From contig KN832878.1 of the NCBI GenBank assembly GCA_000827325.1, positions 620,001-684,000 of the forward strand: a stretch of DNA of 64,000 nt, given 5' to 3'. The DNA is from Oidiodendron maius Zn. Lineage: Eukaryota; Ascomycota; Leotiomycetes; Myxotrichaceae. Made by a program: the position numbers and the translations under genes. Of this stretch, positions 33,525 to 46,700 are shown piece by piece; position 1 is the stretch's first letter; each line of letters starts with the position of its first letter. The notes under the pieces are model-generated. The model was not told where the DNA came from, made no database searches, and saw only the letters and a list, made by a program, of their open reading frames with translations.

Positions 33525-34280
33525 CAGGTGCAAAAACTTCAAGCTGAAATCCAGATCCTGAAAGGGGATGTTGCTGAGTGGACTGGTACAATCGCTTGTA
33601 TTGATGGCCACGTCGCAGCAGCAGTGGCTTTGCTGAAAGTAGGAGCAATTCTAGAAACACATACTACGGACGATGGACTCACCCCACTTCATCTGGCAGT
33701 CAAGTCTGGCTCTCTGGATCTTGTTCAACTGATGTTAGAATATGGCGGTGATATAAAGGCACAGACAGCTTAACAACGTACAGTGCTACACCTCGTGACA
33801 GCGCTAGGGAACGAAAACCTTGTCAAGCTTGCACTGGACAGGGGAGTTGAGAAGGATTCAAGCGATATTTACGGGATAAGACCTATTCATGATGCCCCAA
33901 ATGCGGCAATCGCTCGATTACTTCTAGATCACGGGGCAGATCCCCACAGCCCAGACAAATTTGATGAAACCCCTCTTCACGCTGCAGCGCGGAGGAACGA
34001 TACTGAGGTCATTACGCTCCTTCTAGACCAGAAAACTAATGTTGATGCACAAGGTGACCAAGGAAGAACCGCTCTGCACAGGGCCGTGTCAACAAAGCGA
34101 ATTCATATTGTTACCGCTCTATTAATGAGGGGGGCGGACGTCAATTTACAAGATTTAGAATTCAAATAGCCGTTTCACATAGCAGTCCACTCCAAACATG
34201 AGGAACTTATCAACATTATGTTGAGAAATGGAGCGGACTGAGGAATTGAACAGTTCGGACAAGTAGCCTTGATTACAACG
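33525..34280 (+). pseudogene. Ankyrin-repeat protein relic with three in-frame stops
   Basis: One frame, without frameshift, encodes about seven ankyrin units: DDGLTPLHLAVKSGSLDLVQ, RTVLHLVTALGNENLVKLAL, LLLDHGADPHSPDKFDETPL, HAAARRNDTEVITLLLDQ, QGRTALHRAVSTKRIH, LLMRGADVNLQD, and PFHIAVHSKHEELINIMLR. Stops fall at 33771 (TAA before a Gln), 34167 (TAG) and 34239 (TGA after a conserved GAD). Two of the three are easily explained as C-to-T at Gln and Arg codons. No start is visible, and upstream helical sequence (VQKLQAEIQILKGD) looks like the end of an NLR middle region. This is probably the 3' part of a former NLR-ankyrin gene. Repeat copy C follows about 140 bases downstream. Confidence 0.85.
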
Positions 34281-34422
34281 AGTTTGTTTTAAAACTATCC
34301 CCTCAAAGGATCGTCCATGCAATGGGTATTCAGCAGGGAAGTAGACTACTAGCTAGGACCTCGCTAGAATTTCTCCAGGAAGACTTAGTAACAGAGTTAC
34401 CTCGTATATTTATTAATAGATA

Positions 34423-34698
34423 GACCGATCACAAGCCCCTTATACAGGGACCTACTTCGACAGATATATAGTAAGCTTAGTCCTCCCTAATATTAGCTCG
34501 TGCTACGTAGCTAGGGGCGACCCCATAGTGATTCCCTAGGTATACACTTAACAGTCTCTCCGCAAGTTTATCTTCCGCATACCCGGTTATTATCGTGGAG
34601 TTCCAGTTGGTTTAATTTATTCTAAAAGTCTGGGTGTGGGTGAAGAAGAGGGGAGGTGGGGCCTTGAAACATTAAGCGATTTCCGGGAAAAATCACGG
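34423..34698 (+). repeat. Dispersed ~275 bp repeat, copy C
   Basis: This copy is in the same orientation and block order as 27835-28095, with a few short indels. It ends 57 bases before the ATG of the serine dehydratase, so it may supply part of that gene's promoter or leader. Confidence 0.75.
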
Positions 34699-34754
34699 TG
34701 AGTACCTACGTACTTGTGACGGACTATACATCATCACTACCATTGAGCGTCACA

Positions 34755-36944
34755 ATGCACCGCGCGGCAGTCCGGCAGCTCGGGCTCTTGCGTAGCCCTA
34801 CTGGCCGAGCATCATCATGGCGGGTAAATAGCAAATGGTCGAGCAATGCAGTCGGGCCGAGGCCGCATGGATGGGACCGAGCCGCAAGATGTGCCCCACG
34901 CGTCATGCAAGTTCGACACCTCAACACCACGACGGCGGTCAATTTTGACGGAAATGATGGCAACGACGAGGCGGAGACAGGTACATACAGCGAAGCTGAT
35001 CACGAGCATGCCGTCATCTCGACATTTGATCTCTTCTCCATTGGCATCGGCCCATCGTCGTCTCACACGGTTGGGCCGATGCGCGCCGGCAATATCTTCG
35101 TGGCTGATCTGATCGAGGCTGGCTTGCTGCAGAAGGTGAACAAGATCCGCATCTCGATCTACGGCAGTCTGGCGCTCACAGGTGAGGGCCATATGACGCC
35201 CTCTGCGCTACTACTGGGCCTCGAAAGTGCCGAGGTGGAAACAGTCGACACATCTTATGTGCCAGCCCGATTTGCCCGGATTAAGGCAGACAAGCGCCTG
35301 TTCTTGGGTCACGGGCTTCCCGAGGGCAAAGGCAAGGAGATTGTATTTGACTATGATCGTGATTTCATCTGGGAATGGGGGAAGAAACTCCCGATGCATA
35401 GCAACGGCATGCGTCTCACTGTGTTTGACGAGGAGGGTGACATGCTGGCTACCAACGACCTGTTCAGCGTAGGTGGCGGGTTCGTGGTAAATGGCGCGCT
35501 GTCCACTGCTGCCACTGCCGCCGCTGCCGCTTCGTCAAGCTCAATCCAAGCTTCGGGAGGCGCTCTGGGCGACACTCGTGAGCCGCAAGCCGAAAGCAGT
35601 GCCGGCCACCCAGTTGACCTGGCCGAGAACATGTTCTATAAAGAGATCAGGCGATCAGATGCGGCTGGTGATCGCAGAGCTGGAGCTGAGATCAAGCCAT
35701 TTGAAGACGCCGAAGATGGTACCGCAGGCCTACTTGAAGCTGGCCAGAGCCTGCCAAGCGCTCTTCCTCCTGTCGCGTCTGTAGCGCTCGACACTGAAAC
35801 AGCCAGAACCCGCACCAGCACCCAGCAACCTCGGTTTGCGTTCCGTGATGCGAACAGCCTGCTGGCATTGTGCAACCAACACAACCTGACCATTGCTCAA
35901 TTAGTGTACGAAAACGAAAAGAGCCACGGGTATACGGATGAAATGATCCGCGACAAGGTATTCCGCATCTGGGAAGTCATGGACAACAGCATTCTGCAAG
36001 GTGTCCAAGCGCCTGTAAATTCAACGCTGCCCGGCTCGCTCAAGTTGCATAGACGAGCGCCAAAACTCTACAGACGACTAACAAGAGGCTTGTACCCTTC
36101 CGATGAGCAGGGGGTTAAATCATGGAGCTCAACCGGACCGAAGACTTCGACTAGCGGCCAAAATACGACTATACCAGCCGGGACTAATACACCCGAAATA
36201 TCAGAAGTATCTACAGCGACGAGTTCACTGACCCGGAAGGAGACTGCTAGCAGGCGAGGTCCCCCACGCGTACATGGTTCCTTCTACCACTCAGTAAAGC
36301 CTTCACCACTGCGCCGCACCACCTTCCCAGCCATGGATTACCTTGCCGTATACGCAATCGCCGTCAACGAGACAAACGCAGCCGGGGGGCGCGTCGTGAC
36401 GGCGCCGACAAACGGTGCGGCGGGCATCATTCCGGCCGTGCTCAAGTATACCCTCGAGTTCATCAGCGACGACCCAGAGCGCGATATCCTCAACTTCCTC
36501 CTGACCGCAGCAGCCATCGGCATGCTGTATAAGCGCGGTGCCACCATCTCAGCAGCCGAGGGCGGATGTATGGCCGAAGTTGGCGTGGCTTGCTCTATGG
36601 CGGCCGGGGCTTTTGCTGCTTGCATGGGAGCCATCCCAGAGACGATCGAGCAGGCGGCCGAGATTGGCATCGAGCACAACCTGGGCCTGACATGCGACCC
36701 CATCGGCGGGCTTGTGCAAGCACCCTGCATCGAGCGTAATGCCCTGGGTGCTATCAAGGCCATCTCGAGCGCCAATCTGGCTCTGAGCAGTGAGGCCGGC
36801 ACCCAGAAGGTCAGGCTCGATGATGCTATCCGCGCCATGCGCGTCACTGCCAAGGGAATGAGGAACGAGTTTAAGGAGACGAGTCTCAGTGGGCTTGCGA
36901 CGACCGTGCCGCTGAATATCCCCGTCAGCGTGCCCGATTGCTGA
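34755..36944 (+). CDS. L-serine dehydratase (L-serine ammonia-lyase), iron-sulfur type, fused alpha and beta domains
   Basis: An intronless protein of 729 residues. The first ATG gives an Arg-rich N-terminus ([18 protein letters not shown]) that resembles a mitochondrial presequence. The N-terminal domain has [20 protein letters not shown] and [15 protein letters not shown]. The C-terminal domain has [17 protein letters not shown], then [20 protein letters not shown] and [19 protein letters not shown], whose cysteines bind the [4Fe-4S] cluster of the SdaA family. The enzyme converts L-serine to pyruvate and ammonia. Bacterial single-chain forms have about 450-460 residues. Here about 200 extra residues between the domains are low-complexity (Ala-, Ser- and Thr-rich), besides the presequence. 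The gene is visibly GC-richer than its neighbours and lacks introns, which fits old transfer from bacteria or strong codon selection. The reading frame is intact. Confidence 0.92.
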   Translation: MHRAAVRQLGLLRSPTGRASSWRVNSKWSSNAVGPRPHGWDRAARCAPRVMQVRHLNTTTAVNFDGNDGNDEAETGTYSEADHEHAVISTFDLFSIGIGPSSSHTVGPMRAGNIFVADLIEAGLLQKVNKIRISIYGSLALTGEGHMTPSALLLGLESAEVETVDTSYVPARFARIKADKRLFLGHGLPEGKGKEIVFDYDRDFIWEWGKKLPMHSNGMRLTVFDEEGDMLATNDLFSVGGGFVVNGALSTAATAAAAASSSSIQASGGALGDTREPQAESSAGHPVDLAENMFYKEIRRSDAAGDRRAGAEIKPFEDAEDGTAGLLEAGQSLPSALPPVASVALDTETARTRTSTQQPRFAFRDANSLLALCNQHNLTIAQLVYENEKSHGYTDEMIRDKVFRIWEVMDNSILQGVQAPVNSTLPGSLKLHRRAPKLYRRLTRGLYPSDEQGVKSWSSTGPKTSTSGQNTTIPAGTNTPEISEVSTATSSLTRKETASRRGPPRVHGSFYHSVKPSPLRRTTFPAMDYLAVYAIAVNETNAAGGRVVTAPTNGAAGIIPAVLKYTLEFISDDPERDILNFLLTAAAIGMLYKRGATISAAEGGCMAEVGVACSMAAGAFAACMGAIPETIEQAAEIGIEHNLGLTCDPIGGLVQAPCIERNALGAIKAISSANLALSSEAGTQKVRLDDAIRAMRVTAKGMRNEFKETSLSGLATTVPLNIPVSVPDC

Positions 36945-38513
36945 GTTAGACTACCGACATCGCGAGGGGCAAAGAGCATGCGACCAAAACAAATAATACA
37001 TGATAGTGCCATAGCGTGCCATATCTTAAATCTCGCTCACGGGCCGTCTGTGTCGTCTTCTGCGTTGGTCTGATCCGACCGGCTTCCATCCCTCCTCATA
37101 GGGACTTGGATCGGAAACTAATCTCAGACACGATATTATGAAGAGGTCTGATCCTTAGATCTACGCATTTGGTGCTTTGAGTGACAGTCATGGAGTGCCT
37201 TCTGGGTAGTCGCGAACTCTTCTAGATGGAGGAAACCCACATGTCGCGTACAAAAGTCTCTATTTGTTGTTGCAATAATTTATGCGGCCCACTGTATGTC
37301 TTCGATCAAACCCTATATGCTCGTCAGGTCGCTAGAGTTCAACTATATAAATCCTGTTGGAATTCCCTGTCCCGTATGGCCGGACTGTTATTGCAAAACT
37401 ACAAGCTTCTTCAAGAACTCCAACGGGTGTATATTGTAAATTCATGGCAGGTACAGTCCCATGTTAGTCTTAATATTGAACCTTGTCTACGCAGGCCAAG
37501 AGGCTATGAGGCCATCCCAAGTGACTATATCGTGATGTAGACGACGAGCTCCCTTTACCGCGCCATATATAGAAAGTCAAACTTCCTTTTTTCCCCCGTA
37601 AACCCAACCTTCAAAGCGAGAGGAACCTAGTAGCGTTCTGAGAGTCTAATTTCAATCTCGTATTATTACCGCCCTTAACCGCAAGCCACCCTCTGCACGT
37701 CAACTTACCTATTTAGTCTCGCCGTCGCCCATGACCTCTTCCTCTTCCTCCTCCTTATTCTCCTCCTTGCTATTTTCTCTCAGCCATTTTTGGTTGTGCC
37801 CCTGTCTATATTTTCCACCTTCAAATGTCCAATGCGATTAATTCCGGTATTTCACGATCTCATCACAAATATATTAGTCCAGGATATAGAGTACGAATAG
37901 CGGATTAGAGAAGGAAAGACTTGTACACTACAAATGTTTTACGGCAAGGTGAAGTGGGGTATTGCCGTCAGCGTCAGTATCGCCTATGTCGGCACCCTGC
38001 GTTAGAAGTAGGGATATTAGGCTCGTGTCGATCAGCTCCCGGGTCTGCTCCATTTTTGTACAAGAACTTCAGTGCCAGAATTCTTGCTGCAGCGTCGTGC
38101 GTGCCTTCTAGCGGCGGAGAGACGCCCGCTTTAAATTCTGCTCAAAGTATATTACAAGACAGTCGTCCAGTAGGCGTCCGATCTGTTGATAAACGATAAT
38201 ATTCCCTCAGTATACCAATCCTGAAAGGACGCAGGATTTCGTGGATCTCCACCCTTCACTTGTTTGGCTATGAATGTGTTGATTGGTTGCGAGGTTCGGG
38301 CCAGGACTCAGCCATAGCGAGATAAGCGCCCACACTCCCTACCGCACCTCAGCTCCATCTTCATCATTTCCATATCTTCGTCCAAGCTTGCACTTCAGGG
38401 GAGGCCTGCCACCTCAAACTGGGAGTGCTCAACTATAGGATCGACGGTCCAGAATACAGGTCGTAAATATATTAGTCGTTGGGTATCGCAGCTTTGTCTT
38501 GACACTCTGCGCC
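36945..38513. other. Gene-poor interval
   Basis: Frames at 37226-37540 and 37921-38199 lack recognisable domains. The final part is the promoter of the NLR gene, with pyrimidine-rich stretches at 37730-37800. Confidence 0.45.
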
Positions 38514-41500
38514 ATGGATCCACTCTCAGCCTTGTCCGTAGCAGCGGCTGTCATCCAGTTCATAGATTATAGCACCAGGATTGTATCAAAAGGGAAGGAG
38601 CTTTACAAGTCAGCTGATGGGGCATTAGCTGAGAATATCGAGCTTGAAACAGCTTCTGTCCGGCTTCAAAATCTCAGCCGTACTTTGAAAGATTCTCTTC
38701 GAGCTAATCAGCAACCCCCCAAAGAAGGAGTCGCAAGCAAAAGCGACGGGGCCTTAGATACAATTTGCGAAGCTTGTGTAACAGTTTCGAAGGAACTCGT
38801 CGACAAACTTGAGAATTTGAAAGTTCCTGAAGGCCATTCACATAAGAAGTGGAAGAGTTTTCGCCAGGCTCTCAAGACGGTCTGGACAAAAGAGAAAATT
38901 GAAGAAGTTGCCCAAAGACTGGCCAAATTGAGAGCGGATTTGGATACAAACGTTTTATTATCTATCAGGTAAAATTTTCCGTTCCGTGGTCCGCATATTA
39001 GTCACTGATAAAGCTCGCAAATAGGGAGAGTGTGACATCCTCATCCGTACGGCAAGATGCACGCTTCACCTCGCTGGACGATTCCTCTCAAAATATCATC
39101 AAAACACTTTTAAAAAGCAGAAAAGCCCTCCAGGGTGAAATAGAGGCTCATTTCAACGCCCTTAATATATCTGTGGAAGAAGAGCATGCCAAAACTCGGA
39201 TTGCCCTAAAGAGTCAGGCGGAAGAGCATTATCAGAGGAGAGCCGAGCTTCATATTCTTGTAAGCCTTTCTTTCGAGAATATGACACATCGACATGACGA
39301 CATACCTGAAGCACATCGACTCACGTATGAGTGGATCTTTGAAACTTCCGATGCAGTCAAGCCCTGGAGTAACTTTTGCACGTGGCTTGAGAATGGCAAC
39401 GGCGTTTATTGGATCAATGGCAAAGCTGGCTCCGGGAAGTCAACCTTGATGAAATTTATCATTGATGATCCACGAACGCGAACTCATTTGGGACAGTGGA
39501 CACCTAGTGATGCGTTGGAAATTCCAGCCTTCTTCTTCTGGAACAGCGGCTCATCGGAACAGCGATCGCAGGCTGGGCTATTCCGATCAATTCTACATGA
39601 TATCTTACAAAGCCATACCAGTCTAATTCCGACAGTTTTCCCAGAGGAATGGCAAAAAGCTCTCGAGCTGTCAAGGCACGAAGTCTCAGCTGATCCTGAA
39701 AAGTGGTCATTATCAAGGCTCCAAAAAGCCTTCAAAAGATTAGTTGGGTGTGCATCCAAAGCACTGAGCTATTGTTTCTTTATTGACGGTCTTGATGAAT
39801 ATGAGGGAGATCACGAGGAAATATCGGACTACTTCTCCGAGCTTTCGAAATTACCGTTTATCAAATTCTGCATCGCTAGCCGGCCATTGATTGTGTTCAA
39901 GGATGCTTTTTGCGACAGCCCAAGCCTTCAACTTCAGAATTTGACATCTGACGACATTGCAAAGTACGTCGAGGACAAGTTGAATGGTCACAAAAAAATA
40001 AGGCTCTTGGCAAAACAAGATCCCAAGCAAGTGAGAAAGCTGGTTGGAACAGTCATCTACAAAGCTGAAGGGGTGTTTTTATGGGTTACGCTAGTTGTCA
40101 CATCCTTGCTAAAGGGCTGTAGTCAGAGGGACGGGTTCCCACAGCTTTTGAAGAGGCTAAATACATTTCCCTCCGATCTGAACCAACTATATGAACACAT
40201 GCTGAGTTCTATTGATCCAATTTACATGGAGGAGGGTTCGAGAATATTTCAAATTTACCGCGCAGCAGCAAGTTATAACGGCGCATTAGTCGAAACGATA
40301 TACGTTGCTCTCATCGCAGACTTGCAACGAGTTATTGGCCCGTCCAAACTCGATCTCCAAAGGGCGATGGAAGAGCCCGTCGAGGTCAAGGATATTAGCC
40401 TGCATTCCGGAGGTTATGGCTATTCCATCTATAATTTTGAGAGCCTTTATGAATATATGGATGACAAGGTGCGCACGCATTGTGGTGGCCTTATCGAGTG
40501 CAATAGATACACTTCAAGATCCAATAAGGTTACACAGGCCTACCTTTCGTACGTCCACCGAACAGTCAGTGAATACCTGACTCGTGAAAATGTTTGGAAT
40601 GATCTCTGTGGACGCACTGCGAATAATCCCAACCTCAATCCGTATCTACAAGTTCTTATGTCTCACGTTCTACAATGCAAAAGAATATTGCTTTTTGAAG
40701 CTATTCCGGCAGGCAAAATCGGAAACACCATCCACAATAAATGGAATGCGACATATAGGCATTTATGGTCTATTAAACGCAGGGATTTCGACCTCAATAT
40801 TGAATGCCTTCTACTCGACGAGTTCAATAAATCCGCATCATTTCTCAGCAAAAGTGCAGACACACATTCTCCTCTTGAAACAAGCTTGCACTGGACCAAC
40901 TCCAGCCTCCCTCCTTCATGGAAGACCAACTTTTTGTGCGAAGCAGTCCGACAATGTATTCCGTCATATGTTACGCAGCACGCTATAACCAGCATTGCAT
41001 TAGATAAACGAAAGTCCGGGTTACCACTACTTGCATTCACGTTCATGGCAAAATGGACTGGTGTTTTCCCTGACGAAGGGTTGGATTTGATTGAAATTTT
41101 GCTCAAACAAGGAGAAAATCCAAATGAGATTTATGAGGGCTATACCATTTGGCAGTATTTTATCCATTCGTTGCATTCGCGATTGCCGTGGGCGAAAGGT
41201 AACGCCCTTAACGCAGACTACAGAGCCGACCTGAAACGACGAGTAAGACTTCTCCTTGAATGCGGAGTGGATCTCGACGTCTGTTGTATTAAGGAGTCCC
41301 AGACATGGAGAAAGATCTACGATAGCCCATACAAGCTAAAAAATAGTCTCGAACTGCTGAGGGACTTCCATATCAAGCATGCTTCCCCGGAGAATGCAAG
41401 CAGTCGAAGAGATTCGGTCAGTTCACGAATTTCGATTAGCACGTACACGAGCAGTGACTCTTGGTTCCTTCATTATCCCGGCCCAATGAATCCATTCAAA

Positions 41501-41800
41501 GAATATACTGCTTTGGAAATGGCCGGCAGGTTAGAAGAAGGTAGCCAAGACGGTGACGGTTCAGAAGCGCAGATTACCCTCCTAGATAAATACGACGTTT
41601 GGTCTCATGACGAAGCTGTCAATTTTACAGACGACGAAGAGGCAGCAGAGGAGCCAATTGAAGAAGATCCTCTCTTCAAGGAGCACCATTCCCTAATAAC
41701 GATACTCAAAGAGTACTTTGAAACCGATGATGATCCACATGGAGCTGACGATCTTTTGGAATTAATAGCAAAGTTGAAGGAAGCCAAGGGACTAAGATAA
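38514..41800 (+). CDS. NACHT-domain NLR (STAND NTPase)
   Basis: Two exons (38514-38968 and 39025-41800) give 1,076 residues. The N-terminal domain (MDPLSALSVAAAVIQFIDYS to about residue 150) is the helical domain common at the start of fungal NLRs. The NACHT domain has Walker A GKAGSGKST (about residue 284), Walker B YCFFIDGLDEYEG (about 402) and a sensor-like KFCIASRPL. A winged-helix and linker region follows (FLWVTLVVTSLLKG, RLNTFPSDLNQLYEHML, YLSYVHRTVSEYL). The C-terminal part lacks obvious WD, TPR or canonical ankyrin repeats, apart from an LLLECGVDLDV-like unit near residue 830. It ends in an acidic tail. Such proteins oligomerise on ligand detection and trigger responses including cell death. 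The gene looks intact. The start ATG is the first in frame and matches the usual MDPLSALS beginning. Confidence 0.93.
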
Positions 41801-43714
41801 ATCGAGTCCCATCACAAGAAGAGACATATATTTGGGAGGGATAAGGAGTAAGGATAGCTTGTTTGGACTGTTGAGATTTTCTGGAGTGAGCAGAAATGGG
41901 ATGTTGTGGTGCTAAATATTAGAGCGAGTGGACTCTGAAACGAGCAATATTTTTAACCGAAGCTTCTGGTAAATACAATTTAAAGTAAGAAGCGTGGCCG
42001 AAATGTTAGGGGAAGCCTGCTGCCTAGGCAATTGCAGCGAAACGGAGGAAGAGTTAGAGCGAAGGAAAGTGATGGTTGAGTATGAGAGGTTAGAGGATAG
42101 AAGATTGAGAAGGGAAAGAGGATAGCGGTGAATAAATATAAGTCTGCCATCTTGAGTCATGAGGGCATGGAGGATAGCCATTTTCTGCTCCGCTCCTCAG
42201 AAAGTGAGCAGGAGGACCAGAGCGGCGACTTTTAGTGTTCCTGCAGCAGTCAGCTAGTGTCACACGGGCCGTGCTGGCTTTGGCTATCAGGTATACAGTA
42301 CGAGCGCTAGAACAGCGGATCTGAGTCCCTGTAGGACACAGGTAATTATTTCCATTGACCTCTCACTTGTCTGGGCTCATCGCGATAGCAAACCACCCCA
42401 CTCGAGTAACCCGTTCCTCGAGCTTGCACAGTATGCGACATACATCTAGATACGGAAGCTCGAATTAAGAATCTTTCGTAATGTGCGTGGTCTTATGGGC
42501 TGTCCTCTCCAACACAAACCACGACCATATCTTTGGTGAAGTATCATCCGTTCAGTTACTCGGCCTTCTCCCACGATTCCTGCCATGAATCTAGAGTCTT
42601 TCTTATTTCCTTCTTCTTTTCCATCTTGCTGCCGGCGATCGATGTCTTAGAGCCGTTCGGCGGGTACAATGCAAGTTTTTCGGTGATCGATGGGGAGCTC
42701 TCTAGATACCTGTCAAGCATCGCTGTGCAAGTCTCTTTCTTAATCCTTCCAAACTTCAGTGTTAGCCCTTAGGGTAAATTTTCGGCATCTCGAAATTAAC
42801 CCACATGCGGTCATCAGTACGTGCTCCTGATGCATTCAATCTAGTCGACATGATGGCTTTTGTTGGTACTACCGACTTTATCTTTGGTTCAACGCTACTT
42901 GGGATTGTAATAGTTGTTGCATTTGCATGCTACTTCATTTCGATCTTGGGACTGAACTGGCCAAAGCGAGCTTCTTATATTTGAAGCATGTCCCATCTTG
43001 GAGGTACTCGACACCATTGTTGAAGATCTCATTTCCTTCCGTTGCACTTTACTCCCGATGAACAGGTTTAACACATTGGAGGCTCACCTCATGCCAAGGT
43101 CAATATCGCGCACTGCACAAAAAGCGCGTGGGTTGATGATCAACACTTCTGTGCCTTTACGTGTGATTGGATAAAGTTTTGCGACGGCAGGGTCCGGACC
43201 AACTAGATGCAAAAGCACAAATGTGTTGTCGGGTGTGTTAGCTGTGCCACCCAGACCCTGGAGGCTCATCTACCTGCCTCAATTGCCGCCCATCTCTGCA
43301 TTCTGGAGAAATTTTCGTCGCTTGGCGGCTCCAAAACAATTTTGTCGACACTTGAAAGCCCGAAACAGTTACTGCTACTTTACCAGCCTTTTGCGCGCCC
43401 TGATGGGCGGATTTGCATTAACGTAAAGTGGCTTGAATGTGAGTTCCTTTTCGTGGCGTGTGTTTCGAGGCCACACGATAAGTGGTTCACAAAGCATCAA
43501 GGTGCCAAATTCATTTTAACATCTCACACGTTTGGACAGCATCGCATCAGAAGAGGCTAGGGCTATTAATTTCAAATCCGGATTCGTATCGAAGCTCATC
43601 AAGGCGCTCCCCGAATACCCTACGCTCAAACCATTCCGCTCCCAAATTGGTCTCAACAGTCCTGGAGGATGTTACTACGCAAGCGCGCTTGTTAGCCATC
43701 ATTTTGCAGCGAAA
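41801..43714. other. Interval with one small membrane ORF
   Basis: No large gene is seen. At 42850-42984 a 44-codon frame starts with two Met codons and carries one hydrophobic helix (LLGIVIVVAFACYFISI) and a short basic end. It could be a real small membrane protein or chance. A 117-codon frame at 43207-43560 overlaps the region where an upstream exon of the zinc-finger gene might lie, but shows no motif. Confidence 0.35.
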
Positions 43715-46700
43715 ATGTCGTATGGCACCCCTTTCCGCCCTTTGACAAAGGCAGTATCATTCTCTCCTGGCAGCATGTCTATACAGCCATTGCATCCGCT
43801 GGACGAATGTGTTGGGGACGACCAGGAGGCCCAAAGACCTTTCAATTCGTCGGGCCCTACTTTACCTGCAAAACTTATCAACAGGCCTAGCGTGGATGCT
43901 ATTCCGTCGTTTCCTTTCCCTGCTGACCCACGTATGGTATCACAAGGTCCTTCACAAGGACTCTCAACACCCACAAGTAGCAGTGCTAGAAGCCTAGGTA
44001 CAGACCCTGATTGGTATCCCGATGCATATAACATTCGCCAGGCTCATGACAATTTGCCCTTTCCTAATAATATGCCTTACATGAGCCCAGAGCTTGAAAC
44101 TGTTTGCACTGTACAGCCTCAAGTGGCTATCTTTGGTAGCTCTGCCGGATTCCCCTACATCAATATAAGCCAAGTTGAAACGTCTAGCGACCCGCTAGAC
44201 TATACCGAACTAACAGATAATGTTTTCGAACCTGGTGAAAGATACTTAGATCTTGAGCAGACTGAATTCGCTATTAAGGTAGACCCTCGACCCTCAAGAG
44301 GCAGTAAAGCCTATAGAGCAAACCGGCGCTCCCTTGCAAGTAACGGAAGGCAACAGGGCCCGATAGACGCGGGCTACATCCAGGAACAGGATCTATTACA
44401 GGTTACGACCGATATAGATAGGGATATTGAGGAAGATGATGAAGTTCCAGAAGAGGAAGCTTCAGACACCAATTACACTCCGAAACGATCAAACAGGCAC
44501 CATACCACCTATACCTTTATGTCCGTGCCTTTATCCTGCGCCAGATGCAGTTGCGGTATCAAGTCCGAGTCTCTACGGGCTAGCAAGTCTTCTAGGGGTC
44601 TCTCAGAGCTCATGTGTAAGAGTTGTAGGGCGATTGTTAAGGATCAAGCGGCCCGTCAACTCCATGTTAGAAAAGAGCACACTAGAGCTTTCACCTGTGT
44701 ATTCAACTTCGCGGGTTGTCCGAGAACTTTCGCCAGCAAGATCAAGTGGAAGCGACATGTTGCAACGCAGCACTTGAATTTCAATATCTGGGTCTGTAAC
44801 TTGGACACTTGCGGAAAAGCCCATGCAGAATCGTCTTCGTCCCTAAAGAAAGAAAGCGAAGGAATGTCTATCAAAGGAGCCATCTTCAACCGCAAGGATC
44901 TATTCACGCAGCATCTCCGTCGCATGCACGCACCCAATCGCAAACGACCCGATAACCAGAAGACCACGTGGGACGACAGGATCAAAGAACTTCAGAAGGA
45001 ATGCCTGCATATCAATCGACAAGGTCCAAGAGCTTTGAAATGCCCAGTTGCAGACTGCTTGACTTGCTTTAGTGGATCTAAGTGCTGGGATGACTATATG
45101 GAGCACGTGGCAAAGCACCTAGAGAAGGTGGCCGAGACTAGAGGTGCCGCCAGTGTTCGGTATGAAAATGACGAGCTGTTAGTTAAGTGGGCACAGAGCG
45201 AGGGTATAACTGATCACGTGGATGGAGTGTACCAACTTACCCGCATGAATATTTGTCTTCAGGGCCTTGATGAAGATGCAGAGGCTAGTGGCCAGGAATC
45301 CTGCGCATCCGCCACACCCCATTTTCCAGCTCTAGACTTGAGTGCAGTCACATATTCTGAACAAACAGTAGTAACTAAGCACGAAAAGCTTCCCAATGTC
45401 CAGGCAAACAAAATAGAGTACACGGACTCCGGATACGCATCCGCCCTGAACTCAAATTACTCTTTTAATGGGCAAGGAGTTTTCGATAAAGCAGAGTTTA
45501 GTAACCCAGATGCAGCTGACACTGTTGGAGATGACATACAGACCACATACTCCGCAGCAACCACTGTCATACCGGAAATTGCTCGGCAGTCCATCTCTGA
45601 CGTGTGTAAAGATATCTACAACAGACTTGAACCGCATATAGATAACAAGACCTGGGAATCTCTATCCAGCACAATCCCGGAGCGAATTAAAATACTTGCT
45701 CTCAAGATTGGGTCAGGTTCTTCCGACGAGTTTAACAGGAGGATCATGCACTTCGTTCACAAGCATCATCAGTGAGTCTCAGCATAAATTAATTACTTAA
45801 GAGTAGTTAACATATTCTTTCAGGGCAATCACCTCACAATTGCACCTCATGTTCCATCAACCTGAAAGCCGGACAGATGCTCCAGAGTCCATGTCTCTTC
45901 TTGATAAGATGAGCATGTGGGTTAGAAAACCTGGCAACGACGAGCAAAAAGTTGACAACTCTAGTTTCTTCGAGGGCATTGAGGACCTTGAAGAAGAGCA
46001 TCAGGCGGAGGAAGATGATATAAATGACCCCGAGTTATCAGCATACAGTAAAGCAATCATGAACAGCAGAGCATACGAGTGGCTTATTTCAAGCTTACTG
46101 AAAGAATACTCCCTTCACTGGGACAAAGCTCAGCCACGCATCATGATGCAGGAAATACGAGAAAAGATCTTGAAGAAGCTCCCGACAGGGACCATCAGCA
46201 AGAATCGCGCACCGAGCACCTACAAAGTCGCTTTCCACCTTCCATGGGCACCGTTAAATTTGGATCTCGAGAACGGGGACAATAAATGCCCAATTCTACC
46301 AGGACAGACACTTTCCGAATGCATAGTATTGACTTGCTCCTCTGCGGATCAGGTTCAAGTAACAACAGTCAGGCAGTATTTGGATCAGATATGGCCCTCC
46401 GGTGGAACAGAACTTCTGTGTATCTTCCAGAAGGCACTTAGGGGCATATCTCACGCCACCATGCTACCAGACAAAACAGAAATTGGGGCCATCCTCGAGG
46501 ACTCAGGCATGGTAATTTGGGTTGCAGGGTCTCCATATTCTATTGCCGAGTGCGGCGAGCAGCTGGCATGGCTAGTCGCTGCTCTTCAACACTCCGACTC
46601 GGACACAGTCGTCTACAGCACGCCTATTATCACTGAGTATGAGACACATATGAACTACGACGAGCATCTAAGCGAAGTGCTGCAAAAACCCTCCCAGTGC

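Noticed and set aside
36338-37012. 224-codon minus-strand frame opposite the serine dehydratase
   Set aside because: Long antisense frames are expected over GC-rich coding DNA. The plus strand has all SdaA motifs.
43207-43560. 117-codon frame upstream of the zinc-finger gene
   Set aside because: It has no motif and no confident splice to the main gene, so I kept it out of the model.
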